Positions 52,569-61,760 of a stretch of 64,000 bases of DNA are shown here, in pieces. The stretch is from Viscum album (taxonomy: Eukaryota; Streptophyta; Magnoliopsida; Santalales; Viscaceae): assembly GCA_963277665.1 (NCBI GenBank), contig OY728157.1, positions 370,340,067 to 370,404,066 of the forward strand, in the 5' to 3' direction. The position numbers were made by a program, and so were the translations under genes. The notes below the pieces were generated by a model. The model saw nothing but the letters and a program-made list of their open reading frames with translations, had not been told where the DNA came from and made no database searches. Within the stretch, counting starts at the first letter, position 1; each line of letters starts with the position of its first letter.

Positions 52569-53540
52569 ATGGCTGGAAACTGAAAGAACCGTGTTAATTC
52601 GGAATGAGACGGGAAATGCAATGATTGTCCCCCTGAGAAACCAAACGTTATGGGAGATATAATGCAAAATCTTGTAGCCATGCTCACACAACTTTCTCAA
52701 GCTATGAATCATGCAGGACTTACGAACGAGAAAATTAAGGAGCAAAATTTTGTTGAATCTTTAATGAGGCAGCGTCCACCCTCATTCAGCGGGTCTACTG
52801 ATCCATTAGTGGCAGAACAAAGGATCAGTACCACTGAAAAGATATATTCAGTTCTTCAATGTTCTGAACATGATAATGTTATCTTATCAATATATCGTTT
52901 GGAAGGTGATGCTGATCAATGGTGGAATATTATTAAGAATACGAGGCAAAGGGATGAAATTGAGTCTATAGAATGGGACGAGTTCAAGAATATATTTTTC
53001 AATAAGTACTTCCCTATTATTCATTGAACAAATATGGAGAAGGAGTTTCTTGAACTAAAGAAAAAGGATGATGAATCTGTTGGTACCTATGATGAAATTT
53101 TTACAAGACCTGCAAGGTATGCTTCTAGTATTATCATGAAACCTGAGAGTAAGATCGATTGATTCTTTAGTGGCTTAAAACCAAGTCTTTGAAGGGTGTT
53201 ATCCCTAAGGGACTTCAATAGCTACGAGGAAATTGTTCGATGTTCTCTCAAAGTCGATATAGAGATTGGAGTAACCCATCAGTCATATGTGTTTGATAAG
53301 AAGAGGAATATGGAATTCCAAGGGAAATATAAAGACCACACTGAAAAGATGATTTTTCCCTTATCCTCAATGTGTGGAATGAAACATGGAGGTAGTTGTC
53401 TTAAAGTGACAAGAAAATGTTTCAAATGTGGAAAGGAAGGTCATTGGGCATTTGAATGCCGCAATGATGGGAAGAAGATGTCTAATGTTGCGAACAAAGA
53501 AAATGATACACCGAGTGAACCTCCTACACTTCAATGATAC
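52569..53540 (+). pseudogene. T gag domain
   Basis: Capsid/nucleocapsid part. The Retrotrans_gag core shows R-P-P-S-F-S-G-S-T-D-P (~52770-52803), A-D-Q-W-W (~52910) and W-D-E-F-K-N-I-F-F-N-K-Y-F-P (~52974-53016). A C-G-M-K-H-G-G-S-C segment at ~53373 precedes one intact CCHC zinc knuckle, C-F-K-C-G-K-E-G-H-W-A-F-E-C, at 53418-53459. After the stop at 53535 a second cysteine pair (Y-K-C ... N-Q-C-P) follows. Six of the element's stops lie in this part. Confidence 0.85.
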
Positions 53541-53960
53541 AAGTGCAAAGAAATGGGGAATTATTCCAATCAATGCCCTAATCCAAGGGTTGTTGATGAT
53601 GATAGAAGTCAAAAAACGCTTATGGATAAAGACAAAGGAAGGTCACATGCAATTACTATCGGCGATGTGGAGTACGATAACGAAGTGGTGAAAGGTACAC
53701 TTACCATCAACTCTAATGTAGAAAATGTTTTATTTGATTTTGGATCCACCCACTCTTTTATTTCTGAAAAAGTTTCTAAGGGTATCGCCATATTACCTCA
53801 ACAATTAGATGTTGAGTTAGCTGTGACAACCCCTAATGGCACAATAGTCGCATCAAAAGATTATAATTCTTCTCCGATTGAAGTTTGTGGGAGAGTGCTA
53901 CCTGCAAATCTTGTGATCCTTCCTATAGTATAATTTGATGTGATTCATGGAATGGATTGG
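53541..53960 (+). pseudogene. T aspartic protease domain
   Basis: V-L-F-D-F-G-S-T-H-S-F-I-S places the catalytic Asp at 53736, but the family's D-S/T-G reads D-F-G here: Phe replaces the Ser next to the Asp. The V-I-H-G-M-D-W motif (53940 on), normally I-L-G-M-D-W, follows the TAA stop at 53931. The domain would cleave the polyprotein; the altered motif and stop suggest no activity. Confidence 0.8.
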
Positions 53961-54164
53961 CTTTCTTTATATGGATCACATATCAATTTCAAAATAAGGG
54001 AAGTCACATTTCATATTATAGATCAATCTATGATCCTCTATCTATGCAAGGATGAACATAACCTTCCAGTGGAAATTTCTACCATATTATGGGTCTTGAT
54101 TTCACTAAATGAAGGTTATTTATCTCAAATGCTTGGAGAGAAACTCACGATTAGGAATAAACCC

Positions 54165-55520
54165 ATTATACTAGAGTTTGATGATGTCTTTCAGGAGGAA
54201 TTTCTAGGTCTTCCACCAAATCGTGAAGTTGAGTTTTCAATAGAACTCGTACTGGGTGGGTTTCCTATTATAATGACAAATTATAAAATGGATCCAATTG
54301 AGTTGCCGGAATTGAAGATGCAACTCCAAGAGAATCCTGAAAAGGGATTCATACACCCTAGTGCGTCACCTTAGGGAGCACCTGTTCTGTTTGTTAATAA
54401 GAAAGATGGATCAATGAGACTCTGCATTGATTTTCGAGAACATAACAAGATCACTATCAAGAACAAATATCCTCTCCCACGCATTGATAACTTATTTGAC
54501 CAACTACGCGGAGCTCAATACTTTTCCAAGATTGATCTTCATTCTAGGTATCATCAATTAAGGGTCAAAAGGGATGATATACCAAAAACGGCTTTCCGTA
54601 CAAGGTATGGAAACTATGAATTTATAGTGATGCCATTTGGTCTTACTAATTCTCCTACAATCATCAAGGATATAATGAATAGAGTCTTTAGAGACTATCC
54701 TGATTATTTTGTGGTAGTCTTTATAGATGATATTATTGTCTTTTCAAAGTTCAAGGAAGAATATAAGGATCACATGAGAATTCTATTGAAGACCCCAGTA
54801 AAGGAGAAGCTTTATTCTAAATTTACCAAGTGTGAATTATGAATTAAAAAAGTTGCATTTTTGGGTCACATAATGTCAATAGAGGGGATATCTATAGATC
54901 CAGCAAAAATAGAGGTTATCAAAAGATGGTTGAGACCAACAACAGTAACTGAGATCCGAAGTTTTCTTGGATTGGATGGATATTATCGACATTTTGTGAA
55001 TGATTTTTCACGATTATATAATCCACTCACCAGGTTGACTCGAAAAGGAGTTACGTTTTTTTGGATACAGGAATGTGAAGATAATTTCAAGGAGTTAATT
55101 ATAAGGTTATCCAGTGCACCTATGCTCACACTGCCTTGTAGTGGAGAAAGGTTTCTGATCTACAGTGATGCATCCAAAAAGGGGCTGTGGTGTGTTCTCA
55201 TGCAAAATGATATAGTGATAGCTTATTCCTCACGACAGTTGAAAATCCATGAGCAAAATTACCCAACTCATGATTTGGAGTTATCTGCGATAATCTTTTC
55301 CTTAACGATTTGGGGGAATTATCTTTATGGATAAAAGTGTGATATTTATACTGATCATACATGTTTAAAGAATATTTTCACACAAAAGGAGCTGAATATG
55401 CGCCAAAGAAGATGGTTGGAGATGATTAAGGATTACGACAGCTCAATTCATTACCAACATGGGAAAACAAACAAGATGGTAGATGCATTAAGTCGACAAG
55501 ACCATGCTAGCTTATCCATG
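54165..55520 (+). pseudogene. T reverse transcriptase and RNase H
   Basis: RT starts with F-D-D-V-F and L-P-P-N-R-E-V-E (~54180-54235). A stop replaces the expected Trp in the S-P-W-G motif (54372). Then come L-C-I-D-F-R, F-S-K-I-D-L (Asp at 54534), V-M-P-F-G-L-T-N, and the catalytic F-I-D-D at 54720-54731 with both aspartates kept. The connection shows G-H-I-M-S and F-L-G-L-D-G-Y-Y-R. RNase H has Y-S-D-A-S (Asp at 55167), P-T-H-D-L-E and, after a TAA at 55332, Y-T-D-H. It ends V-D-A-L-S-R (~55480-55497). Apart from stops at 54372, 54840 and 55332 the catalytic residues are intact. Confidence 0.9.
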
Positions 55521-57047
55521 ATGAGGATCACAAAAGATCCAATATTTATGGATTTACAAAGGATGGATCTTGGAATTATAATGGAAGCGGAAAAATCGTA
55601 TCATTCTCATATGAATGTTCAACAATCTATACATGTGAAGATTAAAGAGGCACAAAGAGAAGATGTAGAGTTACAATAGAAGGTGAGAAATGTTAATGAA
55701 TTCAACCTTGATTGTGATGGGAAAATAAAGTTCCGGAATTGGGTTTGTGTTCCTCCCATCATAGAATTAAGGAAGGAGATTCTAGATGAGGCTCATAGTT
55801 ATTCATTCTCTATTCATTCTGGATGCACAAAGATGTATATGGACTTGAAAGCGTACTTCTGGTGGGATTTCATGAAAAGAGATGTTTCTGAATATGTCTC
55901 TCGATGCTTGGTTTGTCAGCAAGTTAAAGATGAGAGACAGAAGTCTAAGGGGATGTTACAACCATTACCCATACCAGAATGAAAATGGGAGAACATTACT
56001 ATGGACTTTGTCACTGGACTTCCTAAGACATCCAAAGGAAATAATGCTATCTGGGTCATAGTTGATCGTCTTACGAAGTCGGCACACTTCATTGCTATTA
56101 GAGAAGATTTCTCTCCGGATCAGATTTCCAGGATATATGTAAAGGAAGTGGTAATATTGCATGGAGTACCACTTTCCATTATATATGATTGGGATACGAG
56201 GTATACCTCAATGTTTTGATGAAGTCTTCAGCATACTCTGGATACAGAGTTGATTCTCAGCACTGCTTATCATCCTCGAACAGATGGTCAGTTTGAGATA
56301 ACAATTCAAACTCTAGAAGATATGTTAAGATCTAACTCTTTGGATTTCAAAGGTGTTTGGGATCAACACCCACCTTTGGTTGAATTTTCTTATAATAATA
56401 GCTTTCACTCCATCATTCAGATGGCTCTTTATGAAGCTCTCTATGGAAATAAATGCCGAACTCCAACTTTTTGGGATGAAGTTGGGGAAAGAAATCTATT
56501 AGGACCTGATCTTGTTGATGAGATGGCAGAAAAGGTCTGATCTATTCAACAACACATAAGACCAGCTCAGAGTCGAAAAAAAAGTTATGACAACAATGAA
56601 AGAAAAGTCCTAGAGGTTGAAGTGGGTGATAAAGTGTTCTTACGATTATCTCCATGGAAGTGACTAATGAGATTTGGAAAGAAGGTAAAGCTAAGTCCTA
56701 GGTATATCGGTCCTTTCAAAATACTAGATCATGTTGGGAAGGTAGCTTACCGATTGGCGCTTCCACCGAATCTCTCTCAAGTTCACAATGGGTTCCATGT
56801 ATCTCTCCTGAGAAAGTACATACCCGATCCTTCACATGTACTCAGCTCAGCAGTTGTACCACTGGATCAAGAACTTTCTTATGAAGAATAGCTGATAGAG
56901 ATTTTGGATCATAGTGAAAAAGTCCTATGGAACAAGACCACTTGCTTGGTGAAAGTTTTATGGAGGAACCTCCAACTAGAAGAAGCTACATGGGAGCATG
57001 AGGATATGATGAGGGAGAGGTATCCTCATCTGTTTGTTACGAAGTGA
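55521..57047 (+). pseudogene. T integrase with C-terminal chromodomain
   Basis: The H-H-C-C zinc domain is complete: H at 55794 and 55815, and C-L-V-C at 55905-55916. The core has M-D-F-V-T-G-L-P (Asp at 56004), Y-D-W-D-T-R-Y-T-S (Asp at 56187) and G-Q-F-E (Glu at 56295), so D-D-E is present. L-S-P-R-Y-I-G-P-F (56694 on) is the GPY/F module, followed by [12 protein letters not shown]. After TAG at 56889 the chromodomain reads I-L-D-H, V-L-W-N-K-T, L-V-K-V-L-W-R-N, E-E-A-T-W-E, Y-P-H-L-F and stops at 57045. Chromodomains of this group are thought to steer integration to heterochromatin. Seven premature stops fall in this part. Confidence 0.9.
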
Positions 57048-57073
57048 CGAATTTCGAGGGCGAAATTCATTTT

Positions 57074-57086
57074 AAGGGGGGTAGAA
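57074..57086 (+). other. Polypurine tract of T
   Basis: The run aaggggggtagaa directly precedes the 3' LTR and would prime plus-strand synthesis. Confidence 0.9.
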
Positions 57087-60000
57087 TGTAACACCCGAGA
57101 TTTTTAAGAGAAATATTTTGTTTTTATGTTATATAGATCATCAAAGAAATCATTAACTATTCACAACACTAGCTTGGTTTTCTTTACACACAATCACGAC
57201 CATCCTCGATAGCTTGAGTTGTACGCAATACCGAGTTTCACTAAACAACGATATGATTTTAAAATATTATTAAAACTAGCCATTATGAATAGTAATACCC
57301 AATTTTTGAAATTTTATTTTTCAAAATGGAATTCATTTTTTGATTCGGAATATCGATATTATCCTAGGGTGAAATTTTGGTATTTTTCTGAAAACTTTCA
57401 ATTTTTAATGAATAGTGAAAACACTGGATTACTATTTAAAAACCGACTTTTTAATTAAATAATTATTTATTTTATTTAAATTTATTTTATGTGAAAATTG
57501 ATACATAATACTTATATAAGTTTAATGTAATTCATTGAAGTCATTTTATAATAATTTTAGACATATAAATTTTTTTTGAACTTTTCACCGTCTTTTACCC
57601 ACCTCCTAGGAGAATTTGAAAATTTAGATAAAACGTAATTTTACCGCTTCTGTGAGTGGAATTTCGAAAATCTGAGAGACACAGTTAATATCAAGGAGTA
57701 AAATTTGGTTCAATAAGATAAAAATAATTTTGGTGAATAGTAACTTTTTACTTTTTTTACCACGGTTAAATGTAAATTGGGTAATTAAAGGTAAAAATGT
57801 TATTATTATTACCCTAAAACATGTCTTAATTCTATTGGATATGTTTAATTCGACCAAAAACAATATTAGGAATACAATATGACCATTTAGGTCCACTTTG
57901 ATTTGATTCGGACATTTAATATTATTTTATTTAAAGAAGAGTGGATATAGTTAAAATCAATGTTTAATAACTAAAACATTTTTAATATAGGGTTATAAAT
58001 AAGATAAATTCTACTATAAATATTAATTATCAAGATAAAAATATTACCTACATAATGATATTTTATTTGTAATTTTTAGACTTCAAATAATATAATTTAT
58101 TTATGACACAATGAGGATGCAGTAATTACCGTATTAATGAAATATTATCATAATTAATGTTATAAATACCCAAATAAATTTAATTTTAGAATTTTCATTA
58201 ATTAAAATAATTTTCTACGTTAATATGACATTTTATTATTGATTTAATTAAATTTTTTCTAACTAATAATGCTGTTATAATTTTCACAAAAATCAATTAC
58301 CAAATAGTGTCAAAATTTATATAAAATAGTTTTTAAAACAAATATTATATTATTAATTGTTATTTTATTTATAAAAATTTATGGTTCAGAACAATGACTT
58401 AGATAATGTTATATATATTAATAATGAACATCTTGGGGTTCTTTTGTCTAGTTATAGTAAATTTATTAACCATATAGTGTGAGAAAACAAGAAGTCACGG
58501 TAAAAGTTAAATTATTTAACTTAGAGTAAAATCTAAATGATAAGGTTAAAATAGTAACATAAAATTTTCTAGAATCTATTGGTTGAGAGTATTTCTACCC
58601 ATCCCTACCTTATATATTAAATAAATCAATTGGGAGCTATTAAAAATCAAATATGTCTTTATTATAAAATAATATTTTAAGTTTTTCCTAAAGTTCCCCT
58701 CTCCTACCTTATAAATGGGCACCTCCTCCCTCTCTTCCTCACACCACTTTGATCCTTCAAGATTGGCCAAAACCTGAAAATTTCTCTTCTCCACTTCCCT
58801 AGAAACATCCTAGTGGTTCTGGTCATCATCAAATACCATCTTTAGTGCCCTAAGAGGAGGTTAAGAAGAGGCGCTTCAAAGAAGAGGTAATGTTCGTTAA
58901 CGAATCTTTAAACTTTATTTCTTCTTCTACTTCTTCTTCTTTGGTTGTTTAATTATGAAGTAATAACATCAGTATTAATCATATATTGATATGTTATTAT
59001 AAGTATGAAGAAACCCTATTTCACCTTCTATCCACCCTACGGAAAACGAAATCATCACGCGTGTGTACGTACGGAATACCATCTCCACGCCATGGTGTAA
59101 TCTATTTTCCACCACCACCTTACTTGGATGGGTATAATGGTGTTAAAAATTACTATATATGATTATTTTAAAGTGATATTGATTCTGAAATAGTATAAAT
59201 ACACTTCAATAAAATTCCACGATCATGGGAATGATATCATCGCTCGTGCATACTTACGACCTACCGTCTCCATGATGTGATGCGAATCGTTCTACCTGAT
59301 ATTCAATGCATAATGATTATATAAATGAATTTAATGAATAAATATGATATATATATATATTACATTAATACCATTATGGAAATTAGGTATCTATAACCTA
59401 AAGAGGAGAATATGAATTTATTCGACAAAACATGCATAAGAACAAAAAAGTAATAAACTCCTGAATCACAAGTAGCAATGAAATATTACGAATACAAAGC
59501 TAAGAATATGACCATATATGATATCATAACAATCCATAAGATTGTGGAATAAGTCAATATCATTATTTAAATCATTATACCTGAGGTTCGGACATGTACG
59601 AGACAAATCAGATCGAAGGTAAGGGAAAATCTCGCAATCTCATTTTTATCCGAGATTGTTTATACTTCAGAATTTACTGGGGAATATTTATCATTAAAAT
59701 CCATGTTTCCTCAATATGTAATATTATTTATATACACATACAAATTTTTAAATCCAATTTTACCCTTTGGTGAGTTTTTAGTAAAATATATGAAAGGAAT
59801 CTTTTGTCATTTTTAGTACGCGGTACTTTTTGACTTTTTTCTGCCAAATACGAGAAGAATGTTTTTTAACTTATACAACATGAATAGATTTTTATGATTT
59901 CATAAAACATTATTTACATGAAGATTCATTTAAAAGTTTTCATGTTTATTTTGAATCAACTTCTTTTAGTTTAAAATTTTATGACATTTTAAGAAAGGAA

Positions 60001-60921
60001 AAATGTTTTTGAAGTAGAAAGGATATTTTCCTTAGGAATGGAGTTCAAGTGTTTTATCAAAATTATTTTCCATCAAAGATAATATAGGGATATGTTTCTA
60101 TACCTATTTTTACATTGATTTTATTATTTTATGATGGAATTAATTTTAGGATGTCCTTTTTTTATCTTATATGATTTATGTTTTGATTGCATGATGTTTA
60201 AGTATCCCATTTTTATTACATGGTTTATGGTATGATGTATGATTTAGGATCTTGTGGAACACATAATAATGATATCATTATGAGATGGGTGGGACCTATA
60301 TCTCCCTTCAATTCATTGGGTAAAGATTTATATCTCATGATATAGACATATCTGGAATGGCAGGTTAATCCGGTTCAGTGATACAAGACTGAAACGTGGA
60401 GTGAACTCGGTTCAGAAATGGTCTTTGTCCGCTATGATAGTCTTGGAAATGAGTCTTGACTACTAATAAATGATTATATATGATTATGTGTTTATGACAC
60501 AAAGTTTCATGTTTTATGTTATGATTAATGGGATTACATTTCACTACTATGATTTATCCCATGTTATGAAATTATGATCTCTTTTGCAGGTTAAGATTTC
60601 CAAAATGTAATGTTCTTATGAATATGATGTGAATGATATTTATTTTGTTTACCATTAATGAGCATTTGAGCTCACCATTTTGTATGTTTTCATTTCCCCG
60701 GGTCATGAAGAAGGGTATTAATTAGTATATTCCAAAAAGGGATTCTAGATATGACGAAAAAATGGGAGTCAATGTAGATGCTTTATGAACCAGTTGTTTA
60801 TGTTTCCTAGTTTCTAAAGACACTATACCTAAACGGTCCTTTCATGGTTTTGTTATATTTTGTAATAAGTATGCTTAAATTATGAATTAATAACAATGTA
60901 TGTAAGGTATGGGTCGTTATA
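57087..60921 (+). repeat. 3' LTR of T
   Basis: It starts tgtaacaccc and ends gggtcgttata. It aligns with the 5' LTR over its full length (roughly 90% by eye in the first 200 bases). It keeps the TATA box (58710-58717) and both CpG-rich motifs, but the pyrimidine-AG block reads cccgggtc (60695-60703), losing the AG/GT. Frames at 57219-57458 and 57624-57896 are chance. Confidence 0.95.
58710..58717 (+). promoter_or_regulatory. TATA box of T 3' LTR
   Basis: The sequence tataaatg stands at the position matching tataaaag in the 5' LTR, followed by the same ggcacctcctccctc pyrimidine patch. Confidence 0.6.
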
Positions 60922-60926
60922 CATAA
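60922..60926. repeat. Right target-site duplication of T
   Basis: The sequence cataa is identical to 48515-48519. Joining the flanks here restores the leader of C1 between its PBS and gag. Confidence 0.95.
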
Positions 60927-60961
60927 TATGGGGTTTAGTTTCATATTACTTTGAAATCAGT

Positions 60962-60972
60962 CTATGATACCA
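60962..60972 (-). other. Primer-binding site of C1
   Basis: The minus strand reads tggtatcatag, one base from the tggtatcagag consensus. It lies five bases from the C1 5' LTR and fixes the orientation of C1. Confidence 0.65.
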
Positions 60973-60977
60973 CTTAT

Positions 60978-61760
60978 TGGGTCTAAAACCTCCTAAAATA
61001 GAAGCACCCTCTAAAAATTATACTAGAAAAATAATTTTGTATAAATATTTAGTCATAATAAAACAACAAATTTATTTTAGATAACTGAGAATACAATGCT
61101 CCATAGCCATAAAATACAACAACATTGATACACTAGATAGGATATTTGGAAAGATAGTAATCAAAAGAAATAAATGAATGAATAACAAAAAGGATTATTT
61201 CACATGGATGAGGTCCTACTTCACTAGGGGGATACAGTAAACTTTTATTAAGGAATAAAAGAAGATTATAATTGAGTCAATTCACCAAAGAACTAATTAT
61301 CACCCATGAATTTTTAGGTGAAGTCTACAACAACAATCCAGTTACCCAGTTTCCACTGTCTTATTATTATTGTATAAATTATTTCATTAGATATGATCTT
61401 CATGGGAATCCATTCACATGGTCAACAACATCTACTGAACCAACTCCTTTTTTGATGACCAACACAAATTCTTAATTATTCATGCTAGATTAATCTTACA
61501 TGTCTTCTAAAATTAATCCTACACATACATTTAATATTACATGTTATTCTGGCATGGTATTTAGATTACTCTTACATATCCTCCACCTTCTAGAGTCTAG
61601 TTTTATTTTATTATTACAATTATACCTGGTTACATACTTAGACTTCGGTACATCCAAATAACCATAACTATCTAATTTAATTCTACACTTATGAAATCAC
61701 AATTCCATTAATTCGATTACTTAGCTAATAAATGGTTGTCACACTCAACAAATGCTAGCA
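60978..61760 (-). repeat. 5' LTR of C1
   Basis: On the minus strand it starts tgctagcatttgttgagtg at 61760 and ends gaccca at 60978. It matches 19148-19928 in length (783 vs ~781 bp) and in several blocks. The copies are strongly diverged, in line with C1 being the oldest frame of this nest. A 67-codon frame at 61272-61475 is chance. Confidence 0.65.

Larger units (their letters stand above)
52569..57047 (+). pseudogene. gag-pol of T: one frame, 17 premature stops
   Basis: A single reading frame runs 1493 codons from ATG at 52569 (M-A-G-N) to TGA at 57045, with no frameshift. Gag, protease, RT, RNase H, integrase and chromodomain follow one another as one polyprotein. In-frame stops start at 52581, 52605, 53025, 53160, 53190, 53535, 53931, 54372, 54840, 55332, 55677, 55980, 56217, 56220, 56538, 56661 and 56889: twelve TGA, three TAG, two TAA. 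Several replace residues that are Trp in the family (54372, 54840, 55980, 56217), which fits TGG to TGA/TAG change by cytosine deamination. The start at 52569 is chosen because it lies ~210 bp after the PBS in the same frame, although a stop follows four codons later. The copy cannot make a full product. Confidence 0.92.
48520..60921 (+). mobile_element. Tekay-type chromovirus T (Ty3/gypsy), structurally complete
   Basis: A 12.4 kb element with everything in place: cataa duplications on both sides, 5' LTR 48520-52346 (3827 bp), PBS 52349, gag-pol 52569-57047, PPT 57074, 3' LTR 57087-60921 (3835 bp). Very long LTRs and a chromodomain at the integrase C-terminus (L-V-K-V-L-W-R-N ... E-E-A-T-W-E) point to the Tekay/Del clade of chromoviruses. 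The LTRs are about 90% identical by eye, making it the youngest element here, but its polyprotein carries 17 stops. It is inserted in the leader of C1, ~35 bp inside the C1 PBS. Confidence 0.95.
19148..61760 (-). mobile_element. Ancient Ty1/copia element C1 split by four insertions
   Basis: Two ~0.78 kb LTR copies (19148-19928 and 60978-61760) match across ~260 bases from the left end to a shared aaacttttattaaggaataaaa block and at their right ends. Next to the left copy is the copia PPT (minus strand atcaagtgggatatt, 30162 on). Next to the right copy is a PBS (60962-60972). Copia pol pieces lie between insertions in the right order on the minus strand: RNase H and RT C-terminus (30167-31128), RT core (36110-37298), integrase and gag region (46492-48519), then the leader (60927-60972). 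Subtracting the four insertions and their duplications leaves about 5.8 kb, a normal copia size. All parts are broken by stops and frameshifts. Confidence 0.75.
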
